A stretch of 64,000 nt of DNA from Gymnorhina tibicen (Eukaryota > Chordata > Aves > Passeriformes > Artamidae), in contig VXAZ01008127.1 in assembly GCA_013399875.1 (NCBI GenBank), positions 554,456-618,455 on the forward strand, in the 5' to 3' direction. A model generated the notes under the pieces. That model ran no database searches. It was given only the letters and a program-made list of their open reading frames with translations, and was not told where the DNA came from. The translations under genes and the position numbers were made by a program. Shown piece by piece: positions 39,801 through 51,800 of this stretch. How positions within the stretch are numbered: the stretch's first letter is position 1; every line of letters begins with the position of its first letter.

Positions 39801-42800
39801 CGACATGACTAAGGCATTCCTGCTCTCCAGAGGAGTGCAACACAAGCAACAGCATTAAAGATGAAAAACAAAATGTTTTAAAACTGGTTCCTTCCATTTA
39901 AATAGACTGACACAGTAATAAATCAAATGAACATATCTCCATGTGTACACAGAATCAAATCATTTTAATTGTGGACCCTAGGCAAAATCCTGCAGCCTTT
40001 TTAAATACAAAAGGAAATTAAAAATGCTCAGCATTGCTCACACTAGATCATTACTCAAAACCTGCTTCAGGTCCAGCTGACTCATAGCAGTGTGGTGGCA
40101 TGTGAGCTGCTTTTACAACCATTTTCCACCACCCATCTCTGCAACTCCAGACAGATGAAGACCAAAAAATCCTCTTCTGTGGGACAACTCCCACACCTGC
40201 ACTCACAGAGTATCAAATAGATCTTGTAAGCGGCAAAAACAGGGTTCGGAAGCACAGATGGAAAGCAGGTTGTGAAGGATTACTGCTGAGGTAAATGGAC
40301 CATTAAAAAGCAAATAACATCCACTGGCTACAACCAAAGCCTCCTTCCTACAAAAGCTCATAAAAGAAACTAAATCCTTAGGAGGTGGCAATGCCTACAG
40401 TTCCTTTTGAATCACAGCCATGAAGGAATCCGCACGTTTAACACAAAAGTTGGTGGCTTTAGCTGCAGCTCAGCACTCGTTCCCTCTGGACTGGGCAGCA
40501 GGTGCTCTGCTCCGTCCGTAGGTCAAAACAACACACACACCTCAGGCTGCAACAGGAAGCATCCTTATAACTAAGAAAAAAAAAAACCAAAACCCAACCA
40601 AGAAAAGCACTTCACTCATGCACAGCAGGTGAAGATGTTCATTTTCTGGGGAACTGGGCCTGGGTACTAAACGAGGCAGCTCTGTTTGCCAGATCCTGAC
40701 TCCCTGGGGATGTCTTGAGGGCTGCCCAGGTTCTCGCATCCAAAAGCGAGCCTGTGAACTTGCAACAACAATATCAACGTCAGCTGCTCTAATTCCTTTA
40801 AACTCGATGAGCCAAAGAGCCTTAATTCATACAGCAGCAGGGGAAAGGTGGGGGAAAAAAAAGATAGAAAAGCAACATTTTATTGAAGTCCTCTAAAGCC
40901 CAGATTCCTATAACTCAACTCCACCACCGGTGGCATAAAGCCTGCATTGTGCACGTCGGCTGCCGACTCTCCTGGGAGTGCCTTTGATGGATTCTGACAG
41001 TATCCTGACCTGAAGTAACCTGAGGCAGCCCTCTCCCTCCAAGCCCCCAAGCCCAGTGCCTCCAAAGGCCTCCCTATTCACCTCCCCGCAGAGGGAGATG
41101 TAATTACATCATTCCTCACGAGCCAGCAGCCACCTCCCAGCTGCTTTGAGCGATTTGCCCTCTGAACCTGGTGTTACTGAGGAGGACGGGGCGATGCTAA
41201 CAATAGACCGCACTTGTTGGCCAACAGCTTTGTCAGACACGTTGCTGGTCCTCTCCTGGACCTCTCCACAGGGAGGCAGAAACGCTTGGTAAGAGAGAGG
41301 GATGTGCCCCAGGGAGATGCCATGAGCCTCAGGTGGTCCCCAGCTCCGCCAGCACTGGGGAGTTGGGCTGTCTAGACAGGATTTTCCCCAATGTCATGGA
41401 TGGATTTGAGTGCCCCTTTAGTGCTGCAGTTCAGCACGCTGCCCCAAGAGTGGTGGGTGGGGTCCCTGTCCCCTCTCAGCTCCCACACACAGCTCCAGTC
41501 CTTCCTCCTTCGGTTTGTGTGCACGCAGCCCTTCTTTCCTTGGAAGAGAGGAGGTGGGGTTACGGAGGGGCCACCGCTGAGGATGACAGCTCCCTGCAGG
41601 ACACATGCAACCGAGACGTGCTGGCTCTGGCTGCAGGCGTCACAGAAACCACATGAAGGGGCCTGGTCTTCTTTTGAAACATTTGTGTTTCAACAGCCAC
41701 CCATGGGTTTGAGTGACCTGACCTTACCCCAAAACCAGCTTCCAACCCACAAGCAAGAAGTTCCCTCCGCCCGTCCAGATTCTTCTCAACACGCTCCACG
41801 ACCCCACAGCCGTGGAGGACGCCCCACGGGCTGCGCTGCAGGGCCCTCCACACCACCCCAACGCTCCGCGAGCCCCAAAGACCTTCCCCACCCTGCGTCC
41901 CCAGATGGGCCGTGCTCAACATCCACCCCTGCGCCGGCAGCGCGCACAGGAAGAGACGCGTTTGAAGCAGAAGTGAAAATGTTTAACCCAAAGTAATTGC
42001 AGAAAACCACTTCACCGAGGAATACCCTTTGGTTTCGTGAAGAAGCGGGCGCGCGCGTGCGGTGTGGTGAAGGTGTGGATGGCGGGGGAGGAAAACACAG
42101 AGCTCTTTATCCGCGCTTCCGTGGCACACATCACCCACACCTCGCTACTTCTCAACAACCCTTTGATGAGCAAGCAGACCTTTTTAAGCACCAAAAGCTG
42201 CCGAGGAGGTCCAGGCAGGGTTGAAGCGTTATTTTCTCTCAGCTTTTAGGTTTAAATCTTTCAATTGAAACAAGCAGTCTTGTTCTCTTCCAAGACGTTC
42301 GGATGGGTCTTGTTGCAGTCCCTGCACTGCAGCACCTCCAGCCACAGACTGGGGTGGGGCCACAGACCCATCTCCCTCAGCCTGACATCAGCGTTAGCTC
42401 ATACGGAACAAAGAAACCCACCCACACCTTTCAAATTCTTGCTGGCAGCTCTGTAATCGGCAGCTCTTGCTGGCAGCACCCGTACTGGAAAGGGCATCAT
42501 AGCATGAGTCTCCTTCCTGGAAACACAGAGTGCAGACTTCCGAGAGCAGATTATAAAAATAGAGATGTGGTTTCTCCAGTGATGGTGCGTTTCTCCATTA
42601 TTTTTCTGAGTCCTAAGCAAAAATGATTATGTCTCAACTGCTTACTGGATCAGTGATTTAGCTGGGAGACAAGAATTTAGGGGCAAACATCATATGAGCA
42701 AGAAAAAAAAAATTAAATCTTGCCCTGATCCTGCTTTAACTAATTATGAAGTGAAATAAATCCTTGTAATTATTTCTTCTTAAGTATGCCTGTGCTTCCT

Positions 42801-45800
42801 CTCTGAAGGGGCATTTCTTCCATGAAGCAAACCTCTCACAGCTCATATCCCAGACGAAAAGATCTGCTGCTTGGCAGTGGAGGTGGACAAGAATTTGATA
42901 ACCACTCTGGTTTACCAGGCTGTGACTAGTCCTTTCCTTTCTTGATACACCTCAACTTTCCTCACCACCTCAGAAAGCTCTTCCTGAGCAAGCCAAAACA
43001 ACGTTCAACCTCAAAACCCTCACAACCCCCACACCGAAACACCACCTAGAACTACATCAGTGCATCTGCACTGTCAGTGCATCTCGTGTTTGAAAGGAAC
43101 GTGCTGGCTGCGAGCTGAGGCCAGCAGAGCTGCATCCAGCACACCTGCGTTTAACACAATACCTGCAGCCACACAGTGAGCAAAACCAGGGCCAGATGAC
43201 ACAGAGCCTCTCCACAGCTGGGCTGGAAATTACTGACACCCTGTCACAACACACAGAGGAGCTCTCTCATCACTCCTTTGTTTTACAAGGTTTTCCTGTC
43301 TTTGGATGGGATAGGATTACAGGGGTTTCTGCAAGCACTGCACTTTTTCCAGCTTGTCAGTAGGAAAACACCAAGTCAGGGAACAAACAGGGGAGTTGGA
43401 CTTGCCCTGCTCCCAGCCCTCTGGATCAATAAGCCTCAGACATGGGACCACAGAATCATAGAACAGCTTGGGATAGAAGGAACCTCAAAGATCATCTTCT
43501 TCCCACCCCCTGCCCCAGGCAGAAACACCTTCCACTATCCCACGTTGCTCCAAGCCCCATCCAACCTGGCCTTAAACACTCCCAGGGATGGGGGAGCCAC
43601 AGCTTTGCCGTGCCAGTAACCTCACTGTCCTCAGAGCAAAGAATTTCTCCCTAACATCTAATCTAAATCTCCCCTCCTTTAGCTTAGAACTGTTACCCCT
43701 TATCTTATCGTTACCTGCCCATGCAAAAAGACACTCTCCCTTTTTTTTGTTAGCCCCCTTTAAGCATTGGAAGGCCACAATGAGGTCTCCAAAGGGACTG
43801 TGCTTCTCTGATGAATACAAGCTTAAAGAGTTACACAGCGAGGGAGTTTAGTGCTCTTCTGAAGGCAGAAGTGTTCATCCCCGTTTGCTGGAAAGTTCAT
43901 TTGAGCCCCTGTGCTGAGCAGAAGAGGTAACTTGGAACAAGGATCACGAGCACAGATACAAAACTCAAAGATTCTCTTCTTCTTACAGCCACAACACAGC
44001 CAAGATTTGGTACAGGACAAGGTGGTCATGGAGCAGCTGAAACAACATCATGATGCTGCAATGGACATCCTTCCCTGACCTCTCTGTATGGAGAAGGGAT
44101 ACTGGTGATTTTATCCCTTCAGAAAAGGAAGTGTCTATTCCCATTCCTTGCCTTAGCTCGTTTCTAACACTCAGTTCAACTTGCACATATGTACAAGTTT
44201 CCAGAAGCAACCTGGAAAATATAGACACTGGCCAAGAACAATTTAAACCTGCAAATAAATTTAATGAAATGCAGACTTTCGCAGGCTGTGGCATGGACTG
44301 TGCCAAGAGAATCGAGTTAATACCACTTCCTTCCTGCAAAGAGAGAATAAAAAAAGCATATTGTAAAACCTCACCATTAGAGATGTGATGACCTTTGTGT
44401 TCTGAGAAACGTTAGGACAAGCGATCATAAACCAGAAATTTATCTTTTCACAGAACTGTCTTCCAAGAGGGTATTAAAGTCCCTAAGTACCAAAGATTAA
44501 CTATTTATGTAAACAATGTGAGGAAGAGATTTGGTACTAGGCAAGCTCCATGTGCAACAGCTTTCAAATTGAAACTTGGCTCAGCAGATACAGAGCACGT
44601 AAGGATCCTTTGGGATTGATGGCTTTTTGCTGTTCCAAGATGCAGCAGCCACTCTAACAAATGAGCTGAAAGGTCAGCTAGAAACACAGCCGTTTGTTTA
44701 AAATTTAAAACAAAACAAAACAAAACAAAAGGAATGAAAAACCCACAGAGCAGTTTTTATTTAAGCAGCATTGCACATTATTAGACTCTCCCTCCATGGA
44801 CGAGTTGCATCAACCCAGGAGAAAAGATGAGAAGTGTCACAGCTTCAAGACACTTCTTGCTGTCCCTCCTCCTCCTCCTCTGTGGCAAACCCCAGCACTG
44901 GGGTGGGCAGAGACAGAACGGTGACTGGGCCAGTGCCAGCTCCCAGCCCAGCTCCTACGCTTACCCATTGCATCACAGCTCTGTAAAAACCCTCTGTTAC
45001 AGTCAAGTCTGCAATATATTGTGTCCAGAAAGCCCCACTCAGCAGGTCAGATGTCCAGTTAAATTCCTCTCTCTCTCTGCACTGCAGCAGCAGAGCCCAG
45101 CAAACGAGAAGCGTCTCTGCAACCACACCAGCCCTGTGCAAGCAGCACCTGTACACATCTGCTTTGGTTTTTTTTTGCTTTCCCCTTCTCCCTCCCTAAC
45201 TGCAATTAAAGGGAAAAGATGGCAGCAAGATAACTGCTGGGAATTTCTCCTGCTCTACGTGCACAAGACACCACTATAAAGCCATAAAAAAGTAGCTCTA
45301 TTTGTCTATCTCACAGAAAACACCTCTCTCCTTCCTCAAACCCACCGCTACCGCCCAAGGGGGATTAGCAATGGGAAGCATGAGGAGAAATGAGTTGCTG
45401 GAAGTCAGAGGTGCCTCTGGATCTTTGAGGGGCTCATCTGATCCCCTCTGACCCGCAGCAGAAGGGCTGTGACCCCACGAGAAGGTGCCAGCCCAGGCAG
45501 CTGCAGCACTGCACCCCTGCGCTGCCCACCTGCCATGCAGGACCAAAGCAAAAGCTTCCCCTGACTCCAAACCTGCCAAGATTTACGGCTTGGCTCATCC
45601 CTTCCCAAAATTCACTCCGAAAATATTCCTTCTTTCTTCTAAAGAAAACGTCGTGCCAAAGCCTTGTCAAAGCTCGCAGGGGTCAGCTCTAGGAAAATGT
45701 GAAGTTATAAAAGTTTTTGATGTCCTGCTGGGCTGTGTCTCCACAGCTCACGCAGCACCCAGCTGAGGTGTCACGCAGTGCTTGCACAGCAGAAAATGAA

Positions 45801-48800
45801 CAAGTAAGGTGGTTTTCACTCCCATGCCCCGGGGAAATTGTGCAGCCAAGCACTTCTCCCTGCCCTTGCCAGGGCTATAGGAGAGGCTGGAGCCAGCACC
45901 TACTACCAGGCTGGAAACCTGCCAGGAACACAAAGCCTTCCCTCCCTCCCTCCCCTTCGGTCCGGTCCATTAATGCCTCCTATGGAGCAGAGGAATAGAA
46001 TTAAGAAACAAGTGGCTGGTTAAAGTTAAACCCTGAGAGTGGAGTAATGACAGATCAAAGATTAAGTGAGTCTTTTAAAAAAAAAAGAAAAAGCATATGT
46101 GCACTCAGCTCCACACAGGTCCTTCTCCTTCCTGTTTCTAGAAATCAAATTCTTTTTGGTGTGTGGGAGAGCTCTGAAGGAACAAGGCCAGTTTTCATTA
46201 TAAAACCATGTTTATTTGATCAGCCTGCTCTTGAGAAGGGCTGTGGAAGGGCTACATCTACCCAGCGAGAGATCCTCGGTGCTGTAACATTGTTCAGTTA
46301 CCCTAAAAAATAGCTACTCAAGATGTATCATTTGGATAATGAAAAGAAGCTTTGAGGTGTATCACCTTCTCTTACCTAAAAGCACAAAGTGCTTCATCCT
46401 ATTAAGTTCATTCACCAGTTCCACATAGGAACATTTCTTTTCTCTCAAGTTTCTGACATCCACTTGCAGATAGAAGAAATTGGTGTAAAGCTACCAGCAG
46501 TTCTGGTGGGGCAGAGGTGCCTCCTGTACAAACAGGAATGATCCTGGGAGGCAGACAGGGCAGTGGAATGCCAGACAAGCTCCGTGTGCATATCCCAGCA
46601 CCTCTGATCACTCCAGCTCTCCCGGGGCTTCCATACAGAAGGGATGTGGGCAAACACCAGAGGTGATGCCCATTGCAGGAGTTAATGCTCAAATCCCATA
46701 AAGGAGCCAGGAGGTGCCCACACAACACACACCAAAAAAATCCTTCCCCAAACCTGTACCAGCACCAAAGGTTACCTGGATCAAGTTTGTCACGGGGCAG
46801 CAGCTTTTCTGACCCGGTTTTAAACCTCCCAAGGTCAACATAACATACCATAGCTTTAGGCCCAGGATATCTTCCAAGTATCTGTGCAATATTACAGTGA
46901 GTATTTTCTGGCTTCTAGCACAGGTTAAGGTGAAAGAGATCTTCTGTCCTGCAAATCAAGACTCCAGCAGAGGAAAGATTTGGCCCACGTCTCAGTAAGT
47001 GGGAAGAGGAATGCAGCTTCCCCGCCCTCTCATCCCTTCTTTAACTACAGCCTCAGGAATTAGCAAACTAAACAGTTTTGCAGAGCAAGCACAGAGCATT
47101 ATTAAAGACTGCCAAGCAACTGGGCTGGCCTGCAGCTCCGTTTGTGGCCCATCTCTGGAGGTACACAAAGGTCAGCGCAGAGCGAGCCCCAGCTGCCCGG
47201 ACAATACACCTGACTGCTTATTGGTTTTGACTGCCCACTGAGTTGAGAAATAAGCTAACGGCATTCGTGGCCAGTCTAGCAAAAATAAGCTATTTTCTTC
47301 CCCCTCTCCCCTGCAGCTGGGTATTTATCACTGCAGCCCCGCTGTCACCTCCTCTGCCCACTGCAAACCCAGCTCCTGTCCCGACAACACCAAAGGGCAA
47401 GCAGGGCCAGAGAAGATGCTGGCAAAACCATTTTCTTGGGAGAAGGAGGGATTAAATTAGGGCATCCACCCAGTTTTGGTGGGGGCTTTCTTTCAGGTGA
47501 AGACTTCTTAGTCCAAAACATCACCCTTGCTCGATTCAAGGTGATCTAAGAGCCTGTGCCTCCCCTGAGCATCAGAACAGCACTTTGAAACCATTCCGCA
47601 CAGGAAAACTAAATCAAAAACTTTGTTCTCAAACTCTCCCACCCAGTCAATCATTCACCACGAACCTGACCACTTCAGGCACATGAATAATTGGAGCAGG
47701 TTTCCAGCTCCTCAGAATTAATCCCACTCCAGGCAGTGTTATCCTGCAGCCAGCCTGATCCAGCTAGGTGCTGATCCATGACACGCGGTTCAGTGACACG
47801 CGCTCAAAAACGAGCTTTAAATGGGCTTTTAGCACATTAGGGGTAGGGAATGCTGTTCATATTTACATGGTTACTTTGTACCAAGTTTGGGATCATGCAT
47901 TACTATGGGAAAGACAAAGTTGGTGTGGAAAGACTCCTGCAAGGGTGGGGAGCACACCCAAAAAACCCCACATTTGAAATATTGCATCCTAAAGCAGGAG
48001 TGTCAGAAGGATCCTTATACAGCCAATAATTGAAGTGTATTTGGAGAAACTGCAATAAAGGCCATTTTCTGATGTTTTTCTCTTAAAACTTCCCTATGAC
48101 CTTTTAGAGAAAAGGAAACAAACCATGAAACCTTTAGGTGCACAGGTGAGCCACCCAGCAAGTTGTGCTCAGGCTTATAGAGCAGATCCCTCAACTCTGC
48201 TGTTTATTATTCATTTCACCTGCAAACCCCAATGGGAGCAATGCAGCATCAACCTGTTCTGTGCAAATCACAGAGCCACAGGATGGTTTGGGTTGGAAGG
48301 GACCTTAAAAACCATCTAGCTCTAACCCCTCAACCCCAAGAGGTGTGAGAGTTTTAACCTGCACAGAGAACAGGGAGGGGAAAAATACAAAGCAAGGCAT
48401 TTTTCTGATCTGATGGGGTGCATTGGAACAGACCCCACACAGCACCCCGTGGTGCTCTCACTGCCACACAGCACAGTGCCAACATCTCAGATGGCCACAA
48501 TTACTCAGGCAGAACCTGTGCTAAGCATAAAGGTCATGGGGACTTCCAGTTTAAGTGTTCCAAGTGCCTCTTTCCATCCCCTCTTCTGCCCACAGCACGT
48601 GGAGCACAGTCATGGTTACCCTAGCCTGGGCACACCAGGCACGGCCGCCTGCTCGCCAGCCTGGGCACAGAACACCAGAAAGTTTCCACTCTGACAAGAA
48701 GTGAAAAACAGCAGCGTGAGGATGGTGAAATAATGGAACAGGATGCCCAGAGTAGTGGTAGATGCCCTAAACTTGGAAACATCCCAAGCCAGCTTGGATG

Positions 48801-51800
48801 GGGCTCTGAGCAATGTGGTCCAGTGGAAGGTGTCCCTGCACGTTGCAGAGGGCTGGACTGGATGGACTTTAAAGGTCTCTTCCAATATAAACCATTCTGT
48901 GATTCCATGATCTGCTGCTTCAGGTTACAAAGCTAAGCAGCACGTCCAGCCTCTAAGAAAGAAAAAAAAAAAAAGAAAGATTGGATATTTGTGAGGAACC
49001 AGAGGAAAGCATGAGATGAGGAGCCTACAAGGTGGAATGACAACAGAGCCCTGGGAGGACACCGGCAGAGACAGGGCAGATTGGTGCCCCACCTCTGCCA
49101 AACACACATTACACTAAAGATCAAAAGTTAAGGAGGGTGCTTTAAAAAGCCATCTGTTAGCAGAAACACTGCTATAGCCCAAATATTTAGGAGCTTTCTG
49201 AATTTCCAATCTGTTTTCTCAGGACAGTGAATTAACAGCATACAGGAAATAGCTGAATACTGTTAATTGCTTAACTGGATTTATCCAGTTTTGCCTTGTT
49301 TTTCAGATACCCACCCAAGTGCTGTACCTCCTAAGTATTCATATTCTCAGCCAGGTAGCCAGCATTAGTAAAGAAAACATATAAAACAGTTAATGGAACC
49401 TGCACTAAGTCTGTAGATGCCATCAAGATAAAGGGGCATTTTTGTTAAAGTTTGACTTCTTTACTACACAAAAGCAGGTGGGTAATGAAAGGGCTTCCAA
49501 TACAGCTCCTGACAACTAAATTACAGCCATCCCCATGAGCGTGCAATGGGAAAGGCAAACTGCACAGCTGGAACAAAGCTGGGCCCAGAGCTTGATGCAA
49601 CACTCTCGGAACACAGGCTTCAGGTAACAAAATAAAGGTCCTTTGGTGGGATGGGGAGGAGGATTCGCCTTCCTCTCTCCAGAACTTTTGGCCAAACCTA
49701 CAGATTCTTGTGTCAGGTGAACTGAGCAGGAGCTGAAGCACTCAAGAATTAAATTACTCTCAAGGGACCTTCACAGTTTTCACAGAAATTTAATGCAAGC
49801 AATCTGCTGTGGTGCAAGGCAGACCTAAACCAGGCACAGCTGAGAGGCTCGTGTGGGTCAGCACCTTCAGAAAACCTGCAGGGATTATATGGCCAAACAA
49901 CACTTCTGCCAAAACCTCCACCTACTTGTCAGTATAGCTGATACTCAGAGCATTTTCTTCCAGCACAAGCAGAAGAGATTAGAATCAACAGAATTCAACA
50001 ACTTAAACAAGTTCTGCTGATTCTCCAATGGCCCCAGGCCAAAACGTCACAGTGCCTCAGTTCTTCATTTGGGCAAACGCTGAGGCTTCAGAGCACGGCT
50101 GCAAAGCACGAGCTGGAGTTAATGGACCATCAGCGTGGATGGGAATGATAGAGGGGTGCAACCCAAAACCTAATCTGAAATCAAAAGCACTTTCAGTCAA
50201 CCATCACTTTGGATCTGAAGAGAGAACACACCCATCAAGATGCCTGAATTGCCAAGGTGACCCTTCTTAGGGGCTACTCCCATTAAATGATGTCAAGCAC
50301 TGTGGCATGTTTGCCTTCACTCCTCTTCCCATCTTTAGAAAACTACAACCCCACAGAAATGCACTTTTTTTCACTATCACAGTAAAAAATCTTTCCATAC
50401 CGGATGTCACCTGAATTAAAATCTATCAGTATAGCACAAATTCTTCCTGCAGTTAGGAAAATCTTGGGAGAATGTGGTAATGCAGAGTCAGAGCCAAGAA
50501 AAGGGTTAAGTCCCCAAAATCTAGAAAACTGTTAAGACTGCCCTGTCTCATTCAACCTTTCCAAAAAAAAGGGAAAGGCCAATTCAGAACCTGCATATGT
50601 TTTCTGCTGAATTATTTGCTTGACTCTGATTAAGTGGGAAAGAATGGCTGTAAACTAATAAAACTTGAGGATTTCTAATTAAACCCCAGGCACCATGCCA
50701 AGCATTGTTGATTTGTTGATGCGCCCTGCAATGTCAGGACTCTAAGGACACACCAGGTCATTAAAGCATTAAACAGATGACTTACACCCTTTAATCAGCA
50801 CCGGGATGCCAGGTTAGGAAGACAGAGTAAATTCAAGGGCAGAGTACAACAATTATCACCAGGAAACAAACACAGCATTTAGGGAAAGCGGGGAGAAGTT
50901 GTTAGCAAGTAGTTATTGCACAAGGAAAGGATTACAGAGCCCCACACCTGGCTCTTTTATGACAGTCATCTCATGATGTAAGAAAATCATGCAATATTTG
51001 CGATTTTCAGCTCTTTGCCATCAGAAGAAGCACTGCAGCTTCCTCTGCCCAGCACATCTCAAGCCCCAGCTACAGCAGCATCTCACATCTTTGTCACCTC
51101 TTCACACCTCCTGCCAGCTCTGCTGAACTCTGTCAAACTGCAACTGAGACAGAGCAGCCCCGTTTTTCCAGAGTGCAGCAGCCAAAAACAACGTCGGCCA
51201 CGTTTGTGAACAAGGGACAGAGGGAAGGTTGGTGGGAAATGCAGAACCTTAAACCCACTTTCCAGCTCCTTTAAGGTCAGCACTTGCCTCTGACTTGAGC
51301 CTCCTCTCCGGTGAAGAAATCTGCAGTGATTGTGAACTCCCCCTCCAAACGAGCAGCTCAGTAAAGGGCACTTCTGGGGTCTCACAGAAAAACTAGAAGC
51401 AGCTCCAGAAGAAAGGAGGTCCACGAACTGCAAAGAGCCTCAAATGTATTGCTCTGTGGAAGCCTCCTCACAAGGCAGCTATTTGGCAGTTCCCCCAGAC
51501 ATATAGATATTTATAGGAAAATAAAAGTGCTCATCTAAGGGAGTAGTGGAAAGAGTCATGTATGGCATTTTCATCGTGTTTTCACCCCGCACAGCCCCTC
51601 CCTGGAGTCTGGGGATCCAAAAAAAGGCGAGAGAAATAATTTAAAATACAATAGAGATCCCTAGTTTGCCCTGAAGGCTCTGCTGATGAACTATTAAAAA
51701 GCTTCTTCTGGCCAAGCAAGACACTTGGAGAATGGAGCAGATTCCCCACCACATTGTTTCATAAGACAGCACTGAAATTCAAGCAGTGTCTGTTACAGCT

